Positions 35,458 to 47,871 of a stretch of 64,000 bases of DNA are shown piece by piece. The position numbers were made by a program, and so were the translations under genes. Each line of letters opens with the position of its first letter. The stretch's first letter is position 1. The stretch is taken from NCBI GenBank assembly GCA_036874045.1, contig CM072341.1:8754501-8818500 (forward strand). Reading direction: 5' to 3'. Below the pieces are notes generated by a model. It did no database searches. It saw only the letters and a list, made by a program, of their open reading frames with translations, and had not been told where the DNA came from. Origin of the DNA: Cymodocea nodosa. Taxonomy: Eukaryota; Streptophyta; Magnoliopsida; Alismatales; Cymodoceaceae.

Positions 35458-36195
35458 TTAAGAACATGATTGAAAAGTAGTAACAAATGGAATAAATGTG
35501 TCAGTCCAAGCAAACTTTTTTGGCATAATTCTTTTTGCTATTAATTCTATTTTAATGCAGTCTATTTTCCTTCTTAATTTGTAAACTTGTAGTATGTTAT
35601 CAATACTAAATACAAGTGTATTACCATTAATGAAATGAAATGCAGAAAGGGATCCTTTTCTGTTCCAAGATAATGTAGCTATTACCATTCTACATCTATT
35701 ACAATATATTCCTCTTCCCACTTCCATTCATTTATGTCTTTCATAATCCATATTTGAAATTTCATCAATTCATCCCACCATCTTATCAGACATAAAGTAG
35801 GATCATCATATTCATTATACCACATTCCTAATTGAATTTTATCATATTCTGCAGATGGTGGTTTAGCTATATCACTCGGTATAGGCAAAATTTCTATAAA
35901 GTCACTATCATAACTATCTATGTTTACTATGTATAAATCAGATCTAAATGCAACTGATATATTTGTGACTAGATATATATATCCATCAAGTATGACATGT
36001 ATGCTGTTAATTAATGATTTCTATCCTAGATATATCATAGTATTTTCGGTCTAAGATCTATTCAGAAAATTATACACACTTAAGCATAAATCTTCATCCC
36101 AATTCCCAGTTGGTCTCTAATAATACAATTTTTCAGCAATGGTCAAATTTTTATCAGAAAATATTAAAGCTGACCCACAATTTTCAGTTGGTACT
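35458..36195 (-). pseudogene. G2 F-box pseudogene, 3' part
   Basis: C-terminal two thirds of the F-box gene, about 80% like G1 where readable (EYDKIQLGMWYNEYDDPTLC, FQSCS end). It carries TAG stops near 36024, 36055 and 36116, all at positions where G1 has Gln or Trp, and a frameshift near 35690. It is separated from its 5' part by a solo LTR. Confidence 0.88.
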
Positions 36196-38476
36196 TGTTT
36201 GCATTTTCCCAACACTACACTAGAAAAACTTGGATTTGTTACTTCTGTTTTACTTAGCTAATTTATCTTTATGCCTATTCTTTCTTTTAGAAGTAAACAA
36301 ACAACCTTTAATAGAATTTAGATATTAATTCCAATTTGTACTTTAACTGCAAGTGCATAGTGTCTATTGTATCAGTGTGCAAGTACAAGTCGATCCCACA
36401 GGAAATTGCTGAAGAACTTGAGAACTGTTCATTTATTAACAATCAAATTTATATATTCAATAAGCTCTCCATTGAATTACAATTAACTCAACGGACTAAG
36501 TTCGTTGAGTTATAAATAACTCAACGGACTAACCTCGTGGATTTAAGTTAACTCCACGAGCTTGTCTTTTCTTTTTCATATTGCTATTTACAGAGGAATT
36601 CGGCCAACCATTGGGCGATTCCATAGATTGTAAATAACATCAATTAAGCTCTTTAATGTTAGTTAACATTTGATTTATCATTAAGCAATACTAACATTCA
36701 GATAATTCAAACAGTAACTATTAAAATCTTTAAGTCTTTTTAACGAACCAATTTCAGTAAACTGTAAAACTAAAATAAACATAAAACAATTACAACACTG
36801 ACAAAGATAACATTAATCATGATACAACACAAACAATACAACATACAAACATAGATAAATTGTTTATGGTAATTTTTGTTTTAATATGAACATGGAAATG
36901 GGCGAAAGGTGAAATATAAAGTAATCTCACTTGACAGTAAATACTTCCGACACTACTTGCAATGCGATTACACCACTGAAAATTAAACCACTTACAATTC
37001 TGTCTCCTCTCCCTATAGAATCGTGAGTCCAGAATTGCAAGATGATCTCCTCTTCAGCATACAGGCATCAACCCGAAGCCAAGGCTAAAAGCTTTACAAT
37101 CTCCTGAAATATGAGTCGGCACTTGGTGAAAATGACTTCCCTTCCCATGACGCGATCACTCCTTACAGTGGTTGTCAGGCACTGTGTTTGGCTCAGAATC
37201 GACCCGACATCAGGTAAGTATCCTCACAGACCTCTGATGGTTGGTGATTATGGTGGTGATGATGATGGTTGGTGTGGAACTTCAGGGAATTGCAACGCTC
37301 ATTCTCCTTTTCACACACTGTCCGCCCATCGATCACACACTTCTTCTTTTTTCTTCTTTTCTTTTATATTTCTTTAGTAGTAACTACTTCTGCTTGAATT
37401 GTCGGTTGGATTTCCTTCATTCCTATCAACGACGATGATTTCTTTCCCTACACGATACATGCAAACGTGGTTTTTCTCTTCCAACTGTCTGTTCCTACAA
37501 CCGCTACAATGGCATATTAGAAAATATAAAGAAATAAGCTGCTAACATAATGTGTTGCCTTAGTGTGTATTCATGTAACTCAACGCGTACAGTTATGCTA
37601 ACTTAACGAGTTAAACATGTGCATCTCACGTGATATATTAAAGTATTTAAATTCAACACGTGCATAAATTTAACTATCTAATGTTCAGTTGCATTTCGGA
37701 TACTTATAAATTTAACTATCCGATGCTCAGATGCATTTCGGATAGTTACAAATTTAACTATCTGATGCTCAGATGCATTACGGATAGTTACAAATAACTC
37801 ACCGATATATAACTTAAGTAATTCTACCAGATCTCGACACGTGTCAATAGCAATTTAATCATAAAATAACATTTCAGAGAGTTACAAAGCTAACTATCTG
37901 ATGCTTAGATGCATTTCAGATAGTTGTAGATAACTCACTGAAAATCCACTTAAGTCACTTTCCCAGAACATGACATGTGTCCTCAGCTATTTTATAAATA
38001 AAAAGAGATTTCGGGGAGTTACAGGGATAACTATCCGATGCCTAGCTACAATTTTGGATAGTTATAGATAACTCACCGAAAGTTCACTTAAGTCATTGAT
38101 TATGGTTTCGACACGTGTACTTCAGGAAATAATAAAATATTCTCTCAAAACATAACTGTTCGGCAATTTAAACATAACTATCCGATACATGTTTGGTCTG
38201 TTAAACATAACTGTCCGAATATATTCAGTATGTTAAACATAACTGTCCGAAATATCAAAAAATTCGGATACTTAAGAATTTCATAGCCTGCAACTTATCG
38301 ACAGTTCAGAAATGTACTAAATTAACATTAATTCCCCCAATTTAAGTAGATTCTTCAATTAAAGTATATAATAGTGCAATTATAACATAATGGCTTAATG
38401 CTTATATGATAAGCTAAATATTATGCAATTAACCATCATTTAACCGTTAATAATATGCACTTTTTCATTCTAAACA
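36196..38476 (-). mobile_element. Solo G-type LTR inside the G2 F-box gene
   Basis: One complete 2.28-kb LTR (plus strand TGTTTGCATTTT to CTAAACA) has no internal region. It is flanked by the perfect five-base duplication GTACT (36191-36195 and 38477-38481). It arose by insertion and then LTR-LTR recombination. It holds the fullest motif array of the LTRs here (about 37540-38240). Confidence 0.93.
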
Positions 38477-38882
38477 GTACTTCATATCTATTAGGCCGTC
38501 CTATATTCCATTCTTCTCTTGTGATAGGATTTCTAATCAAAATGTCGGGTAACAGAATTGCATACCTTGGTTTGGTTCTGTATATAATTAATCTTTCATC
38601 CATCCCCATAATATGATCTATTACTTCTAATGTATTGGGTGGAATTTCAACAGTTTCTTCTATATTCAGATATTCATAGCTAATTGAACTACGATTAAAT
38701 GACTTCCATAAAAATCCATCTCTAATCTTAGTCATTTTTACAGCTTGTAGTCCATGAAAATATTTTTCTTTAACACAGTCTTTAATATCCTTTGATACAC
38801 AACACAATCTACACAGATCTTTAGCTGACAAGTTACTCAGTACTTCTCGTAGTGCATCCAGCGGTAATTTCATAAATTCCAT
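38477..38882 (-). pseudogene. G2 F-box pseudogene, 5' part
   Basis: N-terminal third of the F-box gene. The real start is ATG at 38882 (MEFMKLPLDALREVL), matching G1. The open frame extends upstream to 38975 without homology. The F-box itself is intact. The gene is cut by the solo LTR after the GRPNRYE motif. Confidence 0.9.
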
Positions 38883-38950
38883 CTGTTGTGATTTTATATA
38901 ACATAAACAAAAATTTAACAGAGACAAAATTAACATAGCTACTTCACACC

Positions 38951-39013
38951 CTCGTGGAGTTAGGTCATAACTCAACGGATTAACTTCGTTGAGTTAAGTA
39001 ATAACTCTACGAT
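38951..39013. promoter_or_regulatory. Palindromic half-site array upstream of G2 F-box
   Basis: TCGTGGAGTTA, five bases, TAACTCAACGGA, then TCGTTGAGTTA with TAACTCTACGA lie 70-130 bases before the start. Position matches the G1 array at 14496. Confidence 0.55.
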
Positions 39014-39105
39014 ACTATTAACTATAAGTAAACTTACATTTTTATCTTTTTATCGTCTTTTTTTTCTACTTACTATATTATACATAGTTACTTCAGTTAT
39101 GATGT

Positions 39106-39548
39106 TTCATTCGGTTGCCCTCCTAGAGGAGGTATCAATTTCATTAACAGTTCTGTTAATAGGGTTAGGTACTGCTTGCATTGGCAATCCTCCAGTAGGT
39201 CTAACTTCCATTGATTCCTTTTGTCTAAGTGGTATGTTTCTATTTATATTTTGATTTTGAATTGCAGCATTTCCAAATACAAAATCTAGACGATTATTTA
39301 ATTGTTGAATTATCTTTTCTAACTTCTCTATTCTAGATCCTTGTTCAATTAATGCTTCATAACTTATATTCTTGTCATTTATATTTTCTCCTCCCTGGAA
39401 ATTGTTGTTTCTCCAAGATAAATTAGGGTGATTTCTCCAATTAGGGTTATAAGAATTTCCAAAGTTATCTTTCTAGTTTCTAGCATAAATAATATCTAGA
39501 TCATTAATGTTTGCATTCTTTTCTACTAGCTTTTGATTTAATGATAAT
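39106..39548 (-). pseudogene. G2 gag, C-terminal part
   Basis: It is colinear with the last third of the G1/G3 gag (PNWRNHPNLSWRNNNF region, tail ending before TGA at 39106). It is cut by the insertion of G3 at 39549. It keeps CAG where G1 has TAG in the NNFQGG motif. Confidence 0.8.
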
Positions 39549-41819
39549 TGTTTGGATTTTCCCAGCTCTACACTAGAAAAACTTGGATTTGTTACTTCTG
39601 TTTTTACTTAGTTAATTTATCTTTATGTCTATCCTCTCTTTTAGAAGTAAACAAACAACCTTTAATACAATTTAGATATTAATTCCAATTTGTACTTTAA
39701 CTGTAAGTGCACAGTGTCTATTGTATTAGTGTGCAAGTATAGGTCGATCCCATAGGGAATTGCTGACGAACTTGAGAATTGTTTGCTTGTTAAAAATCAA
39801 ATTTATATATTCAATAAGCTCTCCGTTGAATTACAGTTAACTCAACAGACTAAGTTCGTTGAGTTATGGATAACTCAACGGACTAACCTCTTGGACTTAA
39901 GTTAACTCCATGAGCCTGACTTTTCTTTTTAATACTACTATTTACAGAGGAATTCGGACAACCATTGGGCGATTCCACAGATTGTAAATAACATCAATTA
40001 AGCTCTTTAATGTTAGTTAACATTGGATTTATCATTAAGCAATATTAACATTCAGATAACTCAAATAGTAACCATTAAAATTTTTAAGTCTTTTGAACGA
40101 ACCAATTTCAGTAAACTGTAAAACGAAAATAAACATAAAACAATTACAACACTGATAAAGATAACATTAATCACGATACAACACAAACAATACAACACTC
40201 AAATACAACATACAAACATAGATAAATTGTTGTTGGTATTTTTGTTTTAATATGAACATGGAAATGGGCAAAAGGTGAAATGTAAAGTAATCTCACTTGA
40301 AAGTAAATACTTCCGACACTACTTGCAACGCGATTACACCATTGAAAATTAAACCACTTACAATCATGTCTCCTCTCCCTATAGAATTGCAAGTCTAGAA
40401 TTGCAAGATGATTTCCTCTTCAGCATATAGGCATCAACCCGAAGCCAAGGCTAAAAGCTTTACGATCTCTTGAAATATGAGTCGGCGCTTGGTGAAAATG
40501 GCTTCCCTTCCCGCGACGCGATCACTCCTCACAGTGGTTGTCAAGCACTGTGTTTGGCTCAGAATCGACCTGACATCAGGCAAGTATCCTCACAGACATC
40601 CGATGGTTGGTGATTATGGTGGTGATGATGATGATTGGTGTGGTACTTCAGAGAATTGCGACGCCGATCCTCCTCTACACACATTGTCCGCCCATCGATC
40701 ACACACCTTCTTCTTTTTTTCTTCTTTTCTTTTATATTTCTTCAGTAGTAACTGCTTCTGCTTGAATTGTCAGTTGGATTTCCTTCATTCATATCAACGG
40801 CGATGCTTTCTTCTCCCTACGCGATTGAATTCCTGCATGATACGTGCAAACTTGGTTTTTCTCTTCCAACTGTTTGTTCCTGCAACCGCTACAGTGGCAT
40901 ATTAGAAAATATAAAGAAAAAGCTGCTAACATAATGTGTTACCTTAGTGTAATATTCATGTAACTCAACACGTACTGTTATGCTAACTTTACAAGTTAAA
41001 CATGTGCATCTCACGTGATATTCTAAAGCATTTAAATTCAACACATGCATAAATTTAACTATCTGATGCTTAGGTGCATTTCAGATACTTATAAACTTAA
41101 CTATCTGATGCTTAGGTGCATTTCGGATAGTTATAAATAACTCACCGATATATAACTTAAGTAAATCTACCAGATCTCGACACGTGTTAGCAGTAGTTTA
41201 ATCATAAAATAACATTTCGGAGAGTTACAGGTCTAACTATCCGATGCTCAGATGCATTTCGGATAGTTACAGCTAACTCACCGAAAATCCACTTAAGTCA
41301 CTTTATCAGAACATGACACGTGTCCTCAACTATTTTATAAATAAAAAGAGATTTCGGAGAGTTATAGGGATAACTATCCGATGCTCAGCTGCAATTTTGG
41401 ATAGTTATAGATAACTCATCGAAAGTTCACTTAAGTCATTCATTATGGTTTCGACACGTGTACTTCAAGAAATAATAAAATATTCTCTCAAAACATAACT
41501 GTTCGGCAATTTAAACATAACTATCCGATACATGTTCAATATGTTAAACGTAACTATCTGAATATGTTCGGTATGTTAAACATAATTGTCCGAAATATTA
41601 GAAAATTTGGATACTTAAGAATTTTACAGCCTGCAACTTACCGACAGTTCATAAATGTACTAAATTAACATTAATTTCCCCAAATTAAGAAAATTCTTCA
41701 ATTAAAGCATATAACAGTGCAATTATAACATAATGGCTTAATTCTTATATGATAAGCTAAATATTATGCAATTAGCCATCATTTAACCGTTAATAATATG
41801 CACTTTTTCATTTTAAACA
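39549..41819 (-). repeat. G3 3' LTR
   Basis: Plus strand runs from TGTTTGGATTTTCCC to TTTTAAACA, 2.27 kb, followed by the terminal polypurine tract at 41820. It is inserted into the G2 gag with left flank ATAAT. Confidence 0.88.
41040..41480. repeat. G3 LTR half-site array with CACGTG boxes
   Basis: A clear example of the array. TCGGAGAGTTA, six bases, TAACTATCCGA starts at about 41218, and TCGGATAGTTA, four bases, TAACTCACCGA at about 41260. CTTAAGT and ACACGTGT follow. The cluster is repeated about three times with a spacing of 130-180 bp. Confidence 0.8.
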
Positions 41820-43659
41820 CTTCCCCCATACCTAAATTTTGCTAGTCCCTTAGCAAACTAAGATCTAATTAATTGGTCTTTAAAAGTGCTAGAATTAATT
41901 CTTCCCTTTTTGTTTTTCTTCTGTTTAGCATAAAAATATATTATGTATGTTTCAATAATCAACCTGCAAATATACTTAGAATATATGTAAATTACATACC
42001 AAGTATATCATCATCATATAGGTGTTAATTATATTATCGTTTGTTCTTCTTTTCATCATCTATCATCCTGAATTTTCCAATAAGATTTCTAGAAGAAATT
42101 TCAACAACATATAAATCAGAGTACAATCCAATTCAATCTGATTAAGACAAGTAGAATAAAGAATTGTATCTCCATTAAACAACTTTAAAAGTCAATTCCA
42201 GATTCATATTTCAGCAATTTTAGATAACAGAAAATATACTCGATTCATAAGATATCTATATTTCACAAAACACTTATATCTTTTCAAAATAGTATATGTA
42301 TATTTTTTTATACTTTAAAAGTTAATTTGACAAGCTTGAATCATACAAGAGCTTTCTAATGTACCCATGTAACGAGCTTTCAGTCAACAATCCCAGATCT
42401 GATCAGAATCTTAGGTTGCCAGATTTCAAGAGTCCTTTTTCAAGTCAACAATCTTTACATACCTAGCTGCTCAAGTACAAAAGGCTCGTGATCAAACAAG
42501 TCAATAAACTCTCAAAATTTTCCCCTTTTTTTTCTTTTTGTTTTCTTTCTTTTTTTTTTAAAATAATCACAACAAACACAAAACAAAACATTAATCACAT
42601 ACTATATATGTATGTATTTCATTAATACAGATGCAATAAAACACCAATCTCATATATTTTTGCTTCTATCATTTACTGAAAATATGAATCCATCTCTATA
42701 AGCTCATACTTTTTTTGTAGTTTAATAAGATCTACACATAAATCATTCTACAAGTTCAATCAGTCAAATTAAATGTATCTTTAATCATATGTGTTTCATT
42801 TAATCTAGAATTCACATCTCAGCTCTTTCAGGACTTCAGATAATTTATTGATTTTTCATTAAGCATTCTAATTTGATATTAAAATCATGAAACTGTTAAA
42901 CTCATAAAATTCAGAAAAACATAAGATACTATATTTAGATTTGCATAAATAGTAAATTCAATAGCATCTTATATAGCCTTCTAAATATAACATTCAAGCA
43001 GTTTATAAAAATTTTACAATCTCAATTATCGGATAGTTACATCAAATTCATAAAAAATTTCAATTTCCACAACTTTGCAGTACCATTTTAATTTCTTTAA
43101 TTAACAAACTTACATGGCTGTTACTTTAATTACCTCCCCCCCATACCTACATTTTGAATTGTCCTCAATGTAAAAGATTTGAAAATAAGTACAGTAATTG
43201 TACTAGGCATGAATACAATTTTGCTTGATTTAAAATTTAGGATGAGTAATTAGTTACATACCTTGTTTTATTTGTATCTCCTTTTGCATATTCCGATTTT
43301 TGATTCTGAAAAACTTTTCATTCACAGATAAAAGCAAAATATAAAACAAAATAACATTTAACAGATATTAATAAATCAGTGTCTTGTATGGAACCTAGGC
43401 TCCTATACCTTTGGTGGCTCACAAGCAAGCCAGTTGGTTTCCCAAAGCAGATACCAACAAACTGGATTGATATTTTGTTTTGTTTGTTTGTTTTTTTTTA
43501 TTTATAAAAATGAACATGGAAACTTCAAAATTTCTTCTTCTTTTTTTTTCTAAAAATAAAACGGACTAAGTTCGTTGAGTTAAAAATTAACTCTACGATA
43601 CTATTAACTAAAAATAAAAAACATATATACATACAGATAGTTGCTTCAGATATGCTGCT
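41820..43659 (-). other. G3 3' region; F-box gene deleted
   Basis: It is colinear with G1 11558-13250 and then jumps, at about 43560, to the equivalent of G1 14518. The whole F-box gene is therefore missing. Shared module, internal tract (43133) and conserved block (43375) remain. Confidence 0.8.
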
Positions 43660-45002
43660 TCATTTAGCTACCCTCCCAACAGAGGTATCAATTTCATTAA
43701 CCATTCTATTGACAGGATTAGGTATAGCTTGTATTGGCAATCCTCTAGTAGGTCTAACTTCCATTGGTTCCTTCTGTCTAAGTGATATATTTCTATTCTG
43801 ATTTTGAATTGCAGCATTTCCAAATATAAATTCTAGACGATTGTTTACTTGTTGGATTATCTTTTCTAATTTCTCTATTCTAGCTCCTTGTTCAATTAAT
43901 ACTTCATAACTTATGTTCTTCTCATTTATATTTTCTCCTCCCTGGAAATTGTTGTTTCTCCAAGATAAATTAGGGTGATTTCTCCAATTAGGATGATAAG
44001 AATTTCCCAAGTTATCTCTCTGGTTTCTAGCATAAATAATATCTAAGTCATTTATGTTTGCATTCTTTTCTGCTAGCTTTTGATTTAATGATAACTCTTC
44101 TATTTTCTTTGTTAATTCACTTAATTTCACCTCAAGCATAGTATTGGAATCTATTTCATGCATTCCTCTTGGCAATATTCTTTTATCTGCAATAGCTTCA
44201 GTTGAATTTTCCCACTGTGCAATTCTTTTTGCAAAATTTTCTAAATATGCCCATGCTTCTTCACTACATAATTTTAAAAATCTATTTTGATAAGTGGATT
44301 CTAATAAAGATTTTGTTGAAACATCTATGCCTTCATAAATTATACCTATTAATTGTGTTTTACTCATTGCATGATGTGGACATTGAGTTAGTAAATCTTT
44401 AAATCTTTCAAAATATTTCCAGAATGATTCACTTTGTTTTTGGCTACACATTAATATTTCTTTCTTCTTTTAATCGTTTGATGTGTTGGATAATATTTTT
44501 CCAAAAAAATAAAGCAAAATTCAGTCCATGTAGAAATTGAATTAGGCGACAGAGTATATAATCATCTCTTAGCTGTGTCTTTTAAAAAAAAAGGGATATA
44601 TCTAAGTTTAATAGCATCTATACTAATGTTCGGCATTTTCATCATTTGACAAACTTCGTTAAATTCTCTAAGGAAATAATAGGCATCCTCTCTTTCTAAT
44701 CCATGAAAATGAGGCAATTGACTAATATAATTAGATTTCAGTTCAAACCTATCTCCCTCAAAGTTTGGCAATCGAATACATGAGGGTTCATCAACTAATT
44801 CAGGATACAAAATCTCTCCTAATGGTTTTTCTACTGGAGCAGCCATCTCTACATTCTCTTTTAAAGAAAGGTTAGCTACACCCTAAAGAATTTCGTTAAA
44901 GTTTAGTTTAGAAAACTTTTTAGTACTCCTCTGCAATGAAAATTCCTAAGTAGGTGTTCTTACTAATCGCTTAGTGCTTAGAGAACGAGTCCATGTGCTC
45001 AT
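43660..45002 (-). pseudogene. G3 gag core, downstream of integrase
   Basis: The best-preserved gag of the family, about 447 codons from ATG at 45002 to TGA at 43660. It contains FELKSNYISQLPHFHGLERE, LSPNSISTWTEF, SFWKYFERFKDLLTQCPHH and PNWRNHPNLSWRNNN. A 263-codon stretch is fully open. Breaks are the TGA at the KR-LYTL site (about 44560), shared with G1, a stop and small changes near 44880-44950, and loss of one T in a T-run near 44470. Confidence 0.85.
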
Positions 45003-45351
45003 AAATAAATAGCAGAAGATTAATTACATACCAGTCTGAAGCTTTCCATTCTATAAATATTTGTTGTCGGATGAAGTTGAATCAGCTACTTCTCCTTCCA
45101 GTTCCTCCAATGCATTCTCCTTTCTTTTAAAAGTGCTGGTAACTCATAAATAACATTCTGTTTTATATATATACTACGCATCCATAAAGTGAATAAATCT
45201 CGTTGCAAGAACGTGGCTTGCAACATGCATCGTGGTTCTTGTTTATATGGGTACGTGTATCACTACTAATTTCAAATTTTGGTAACCGCTAAACCGACGA
45301 AGCTTCATTCGTGGTTAAAAGAATATCCGTTCTGCTTAATCCACGAACTAA

Positions 45352-45516
45352 CCTCGTTGAGTTACAGAAAACTCAACAAAATACAATCGGTTACTGTTGC
45401 TAACTCCACGGACTAACTTCTTTGAGTTACAGATAACTCAACGGAGTGGCTTTATATTATATTACTGACCTCGTGGAGTTACAGTTAACTCAACGGACTT
45501 ACTTCGTTGAGTTAAC
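45352..45516. promoter_or_regulatory. Palindromic half-site array upstream of G3 gag
   Basis: It is colinear with G1 16311-16472 and has inverted pairs with four-base spacers, for example TCGTGGAGTTA, CAGT, TAACTCAACGGA at about 45470. It survives although much around it has decayed. Confidence 0.6.
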
Positions 45517-45946
45517 ACTTAGCAACTTCTAAGTTTTACTCTCAAAAGTTCCTCTCTATTCTTTTTCTTTTTTTTCTTTTTCATTTTGCTAACTGAAATA
45601 AAATTAAATCTATGTCATTAATGCATCATTCTAATTAAAATACGTTTAAATCTGAGCATTATATAAAGATTTAACTTGCAGGTTATTTTATGTTATGCAG
45701 AATTTACATTTTACCTTACAACATGCAGAAATTTTTAAGTAATTATCTTGTCATTCAACAAATTGTAAATCGGTTACATATTCATTCATAAAGTTCCACA
45801 AATTACATAATATTCAATAAATTCCATTCATTTCACATCCAAAACACATATGAAAATTGCATCTGAAAAATTTACATTCATTAATATGAATCAATTACAT
45901 TAAAAGTACATCATACAATTTTACACAAGTAGACGAATAATATAAT

Positions 45947-46350
45947 TTATTCTTTATGCCTAAGTTCATCTACTTCCTTCTGGAGTTTTTCTAATTGAAG
46001 CTCTAATTGATTAATCCTCTCTACTACTTCTGTAATTCCTCCAGAAGATACAACTAGTTCTGTAGTTACAAAATTTCTGTATTCTTTCACTGAAATGGTT
46101 CTTAATCTGATCCTTTTTGATGTCTATTTAGTGAAATCGATACAGTCCACCATCAGCAGTGGAATCAAATCTCCATAAAATAATTTCTTCTTCACTATTT
46201 TCAGTTTGGAGATAAAAACTGCAGACCAATTTATTTAGATCTTATTTACAATTACATATGTGGCTCATTTGACAAATTAACTTAATTCTATGTCATGACC
46301 TTGTCGTTGATAGACATTCTTAATTAAAATGTTAGCTATCATGTGTGCAA
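45947..46350 (-). pseudogene. G3 ORF3, C-terminal remnant
   Basis: About 130 codons matching the end of G1 ORF3 (16907-17310), with extra codons near 46000. It is cut at about 46350 by unrelated sequence. Confidence 0.7.
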
Positions 46351-47412
46351 TACTATTTACTTAAAAAAATGACTAAAGAGTAAAATTGGAAATCTACGTA
46401 CGGTACAATTCTAACTAACAGATATCACTCTTGAACTTCTAATGTTCTTTATTAGAGCTGCTAGAGATCAGACATAATTACAATGTCATTTCTGATTAAA
46501 ACTGTCACAATCAAAGAGTTTCTCTTGTTAGTATTCATTTTCTTTTTATGATAACCTTTCGTTACATGATATTTATTAAAGATATGAGAGACTTTGCGAC
46601 GTTTCCAAGTCTTAGACTAATACATTTGCTACCCATTAATGCCAATAGAAAAAGAGCAACTAACTAATAGACGAATGCTCAATGCACTAATCGTCACTAC
46701 TCATGCGTGTGTAGCTATTCTTCTTGTGTCCTACGTCAATTTGAAATATATTACTATAAATGTTTATAACAATCTTCCTACGTCCATGTTATTTTTACAA
46801 ATTATTATTAAAAATTTAGAAACGTTTCATTGGTAATCTTACTTTGCTATGGATAACAGGAGAGAGAAGAATTCCTTTTCATAAATAAATGAATGAATCT
46901 CGAACATTTCCGAAAATATAAATAAAATTCAAGAAGAAATCTATGATTTTACAATCACACGTCTTAAATTTGCGTCTATTCTTTCATGCATGACATTCTT
47001 ACTAGATAAACGTGATGCAATAATAAAATATGTATTTCTTTTCGAATTAAAAGAAAGTTTTTGTTTTTGTTTTTCTTTTCCAAGAACGATCTAAAATTTT
47101 TATCCAGGAAATTAAGCTCTGCCATCGTCCAACAAGGATGTAATACAATAATAAAATATGTGATTTCTCTATGATCCAAGAGAGTTTATAATCGTGGACG
47201 CGCGCATGACCTTTTTGTGAAATAAATGTGACAAAATAATAAAAATATGTGATTTCGAGACAAAGTGCGCATGACATTTTTGATAGATAAATTAATGTGA
47301 CACAGTAATAAAATATGTGGTTGCCTTATAAAATATTTAATTTCTTTATGATATGAAAGGAAGTTCTTCCTATTCATTGGATAGATGTCACATAATAATA
47401 AAATATGGAATT
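46351..47412. other. Unidentified 1.06-kb segment replacing part of G3
   Basis: It lies between the ORF3 remnant and the integrase fragment of G3, in place of about 3.2 kb of G sequence. I recognise no protein or terminal repeat. The left 600 bases look like unique AT-rich DNA, and the right 430 bases are a degenerate tandem repeat. Confidence 0.6.
46985..47410. repeat. Degenerate tandem repeat, about 70-130 bp period
   Basis: Five copies share AATGTGACACAATAATAAAA followed by TATGTGATTTC, at about 47010, 47125, 47225, 47293 and 47385. Three are preceded by GCATGACATTTTTG-like bases. Short ORFs over it are not real. Confidence 0.7.
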
Positions 47413-47871
47413 TTGATTAGACATAGGAAATAAATCTATAAAATCTACTCTCTACACATTAAAGATTTCAACCTCAACAATAAGATTAAGAAGTAGCATA
47501 TTTCTTTTTGATATTCTTCCTATTTGTTGACATCTTAAACAACTTAAGCAATATTTATGAGCATCTTTGATTAGTGTCGGCCAATAAAATCCACATTATA
47601 GAATTTTAGCAGTAGTTTTGCTTAAACCAAAATGCCATCTACATGCTTGGTCATGGCAGAAAGATAATATGCTCTAATATTCAGTTTCTAGAACACACAT
47701 CCTTAAAACCAGATTAGAACATTTCTTAAATAAGTATGGGTCTTTCCAATAGTAACATTTTACTCTTGAGAAAAACAATTTCTTATCCTGTCTATTCCAA
47801 TCCTTAGAGGTTAAACTAGTAACTAAGTAATTAACTATGTCTGCATACCAAGGCATTGTGTTGATGGTCAT
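47413..47871 (-). pseudogene. G3 integrase fragment
   Basis: It matches G1 20488-20945: the RNaseH-integrase junction ([17 protein letters not shown]) and the zinc-finger region. It is cut at 47871 by C3; left flank of C3 is GTCAT. Confidence 0.85.

Noticed and set aside
46976..47377. Overlapping minus-strand ORFs rich in Tyr, His and Leu
   Set aside because: They follow the period of the tandem repeat and AT-rich composition; no conserved motif.
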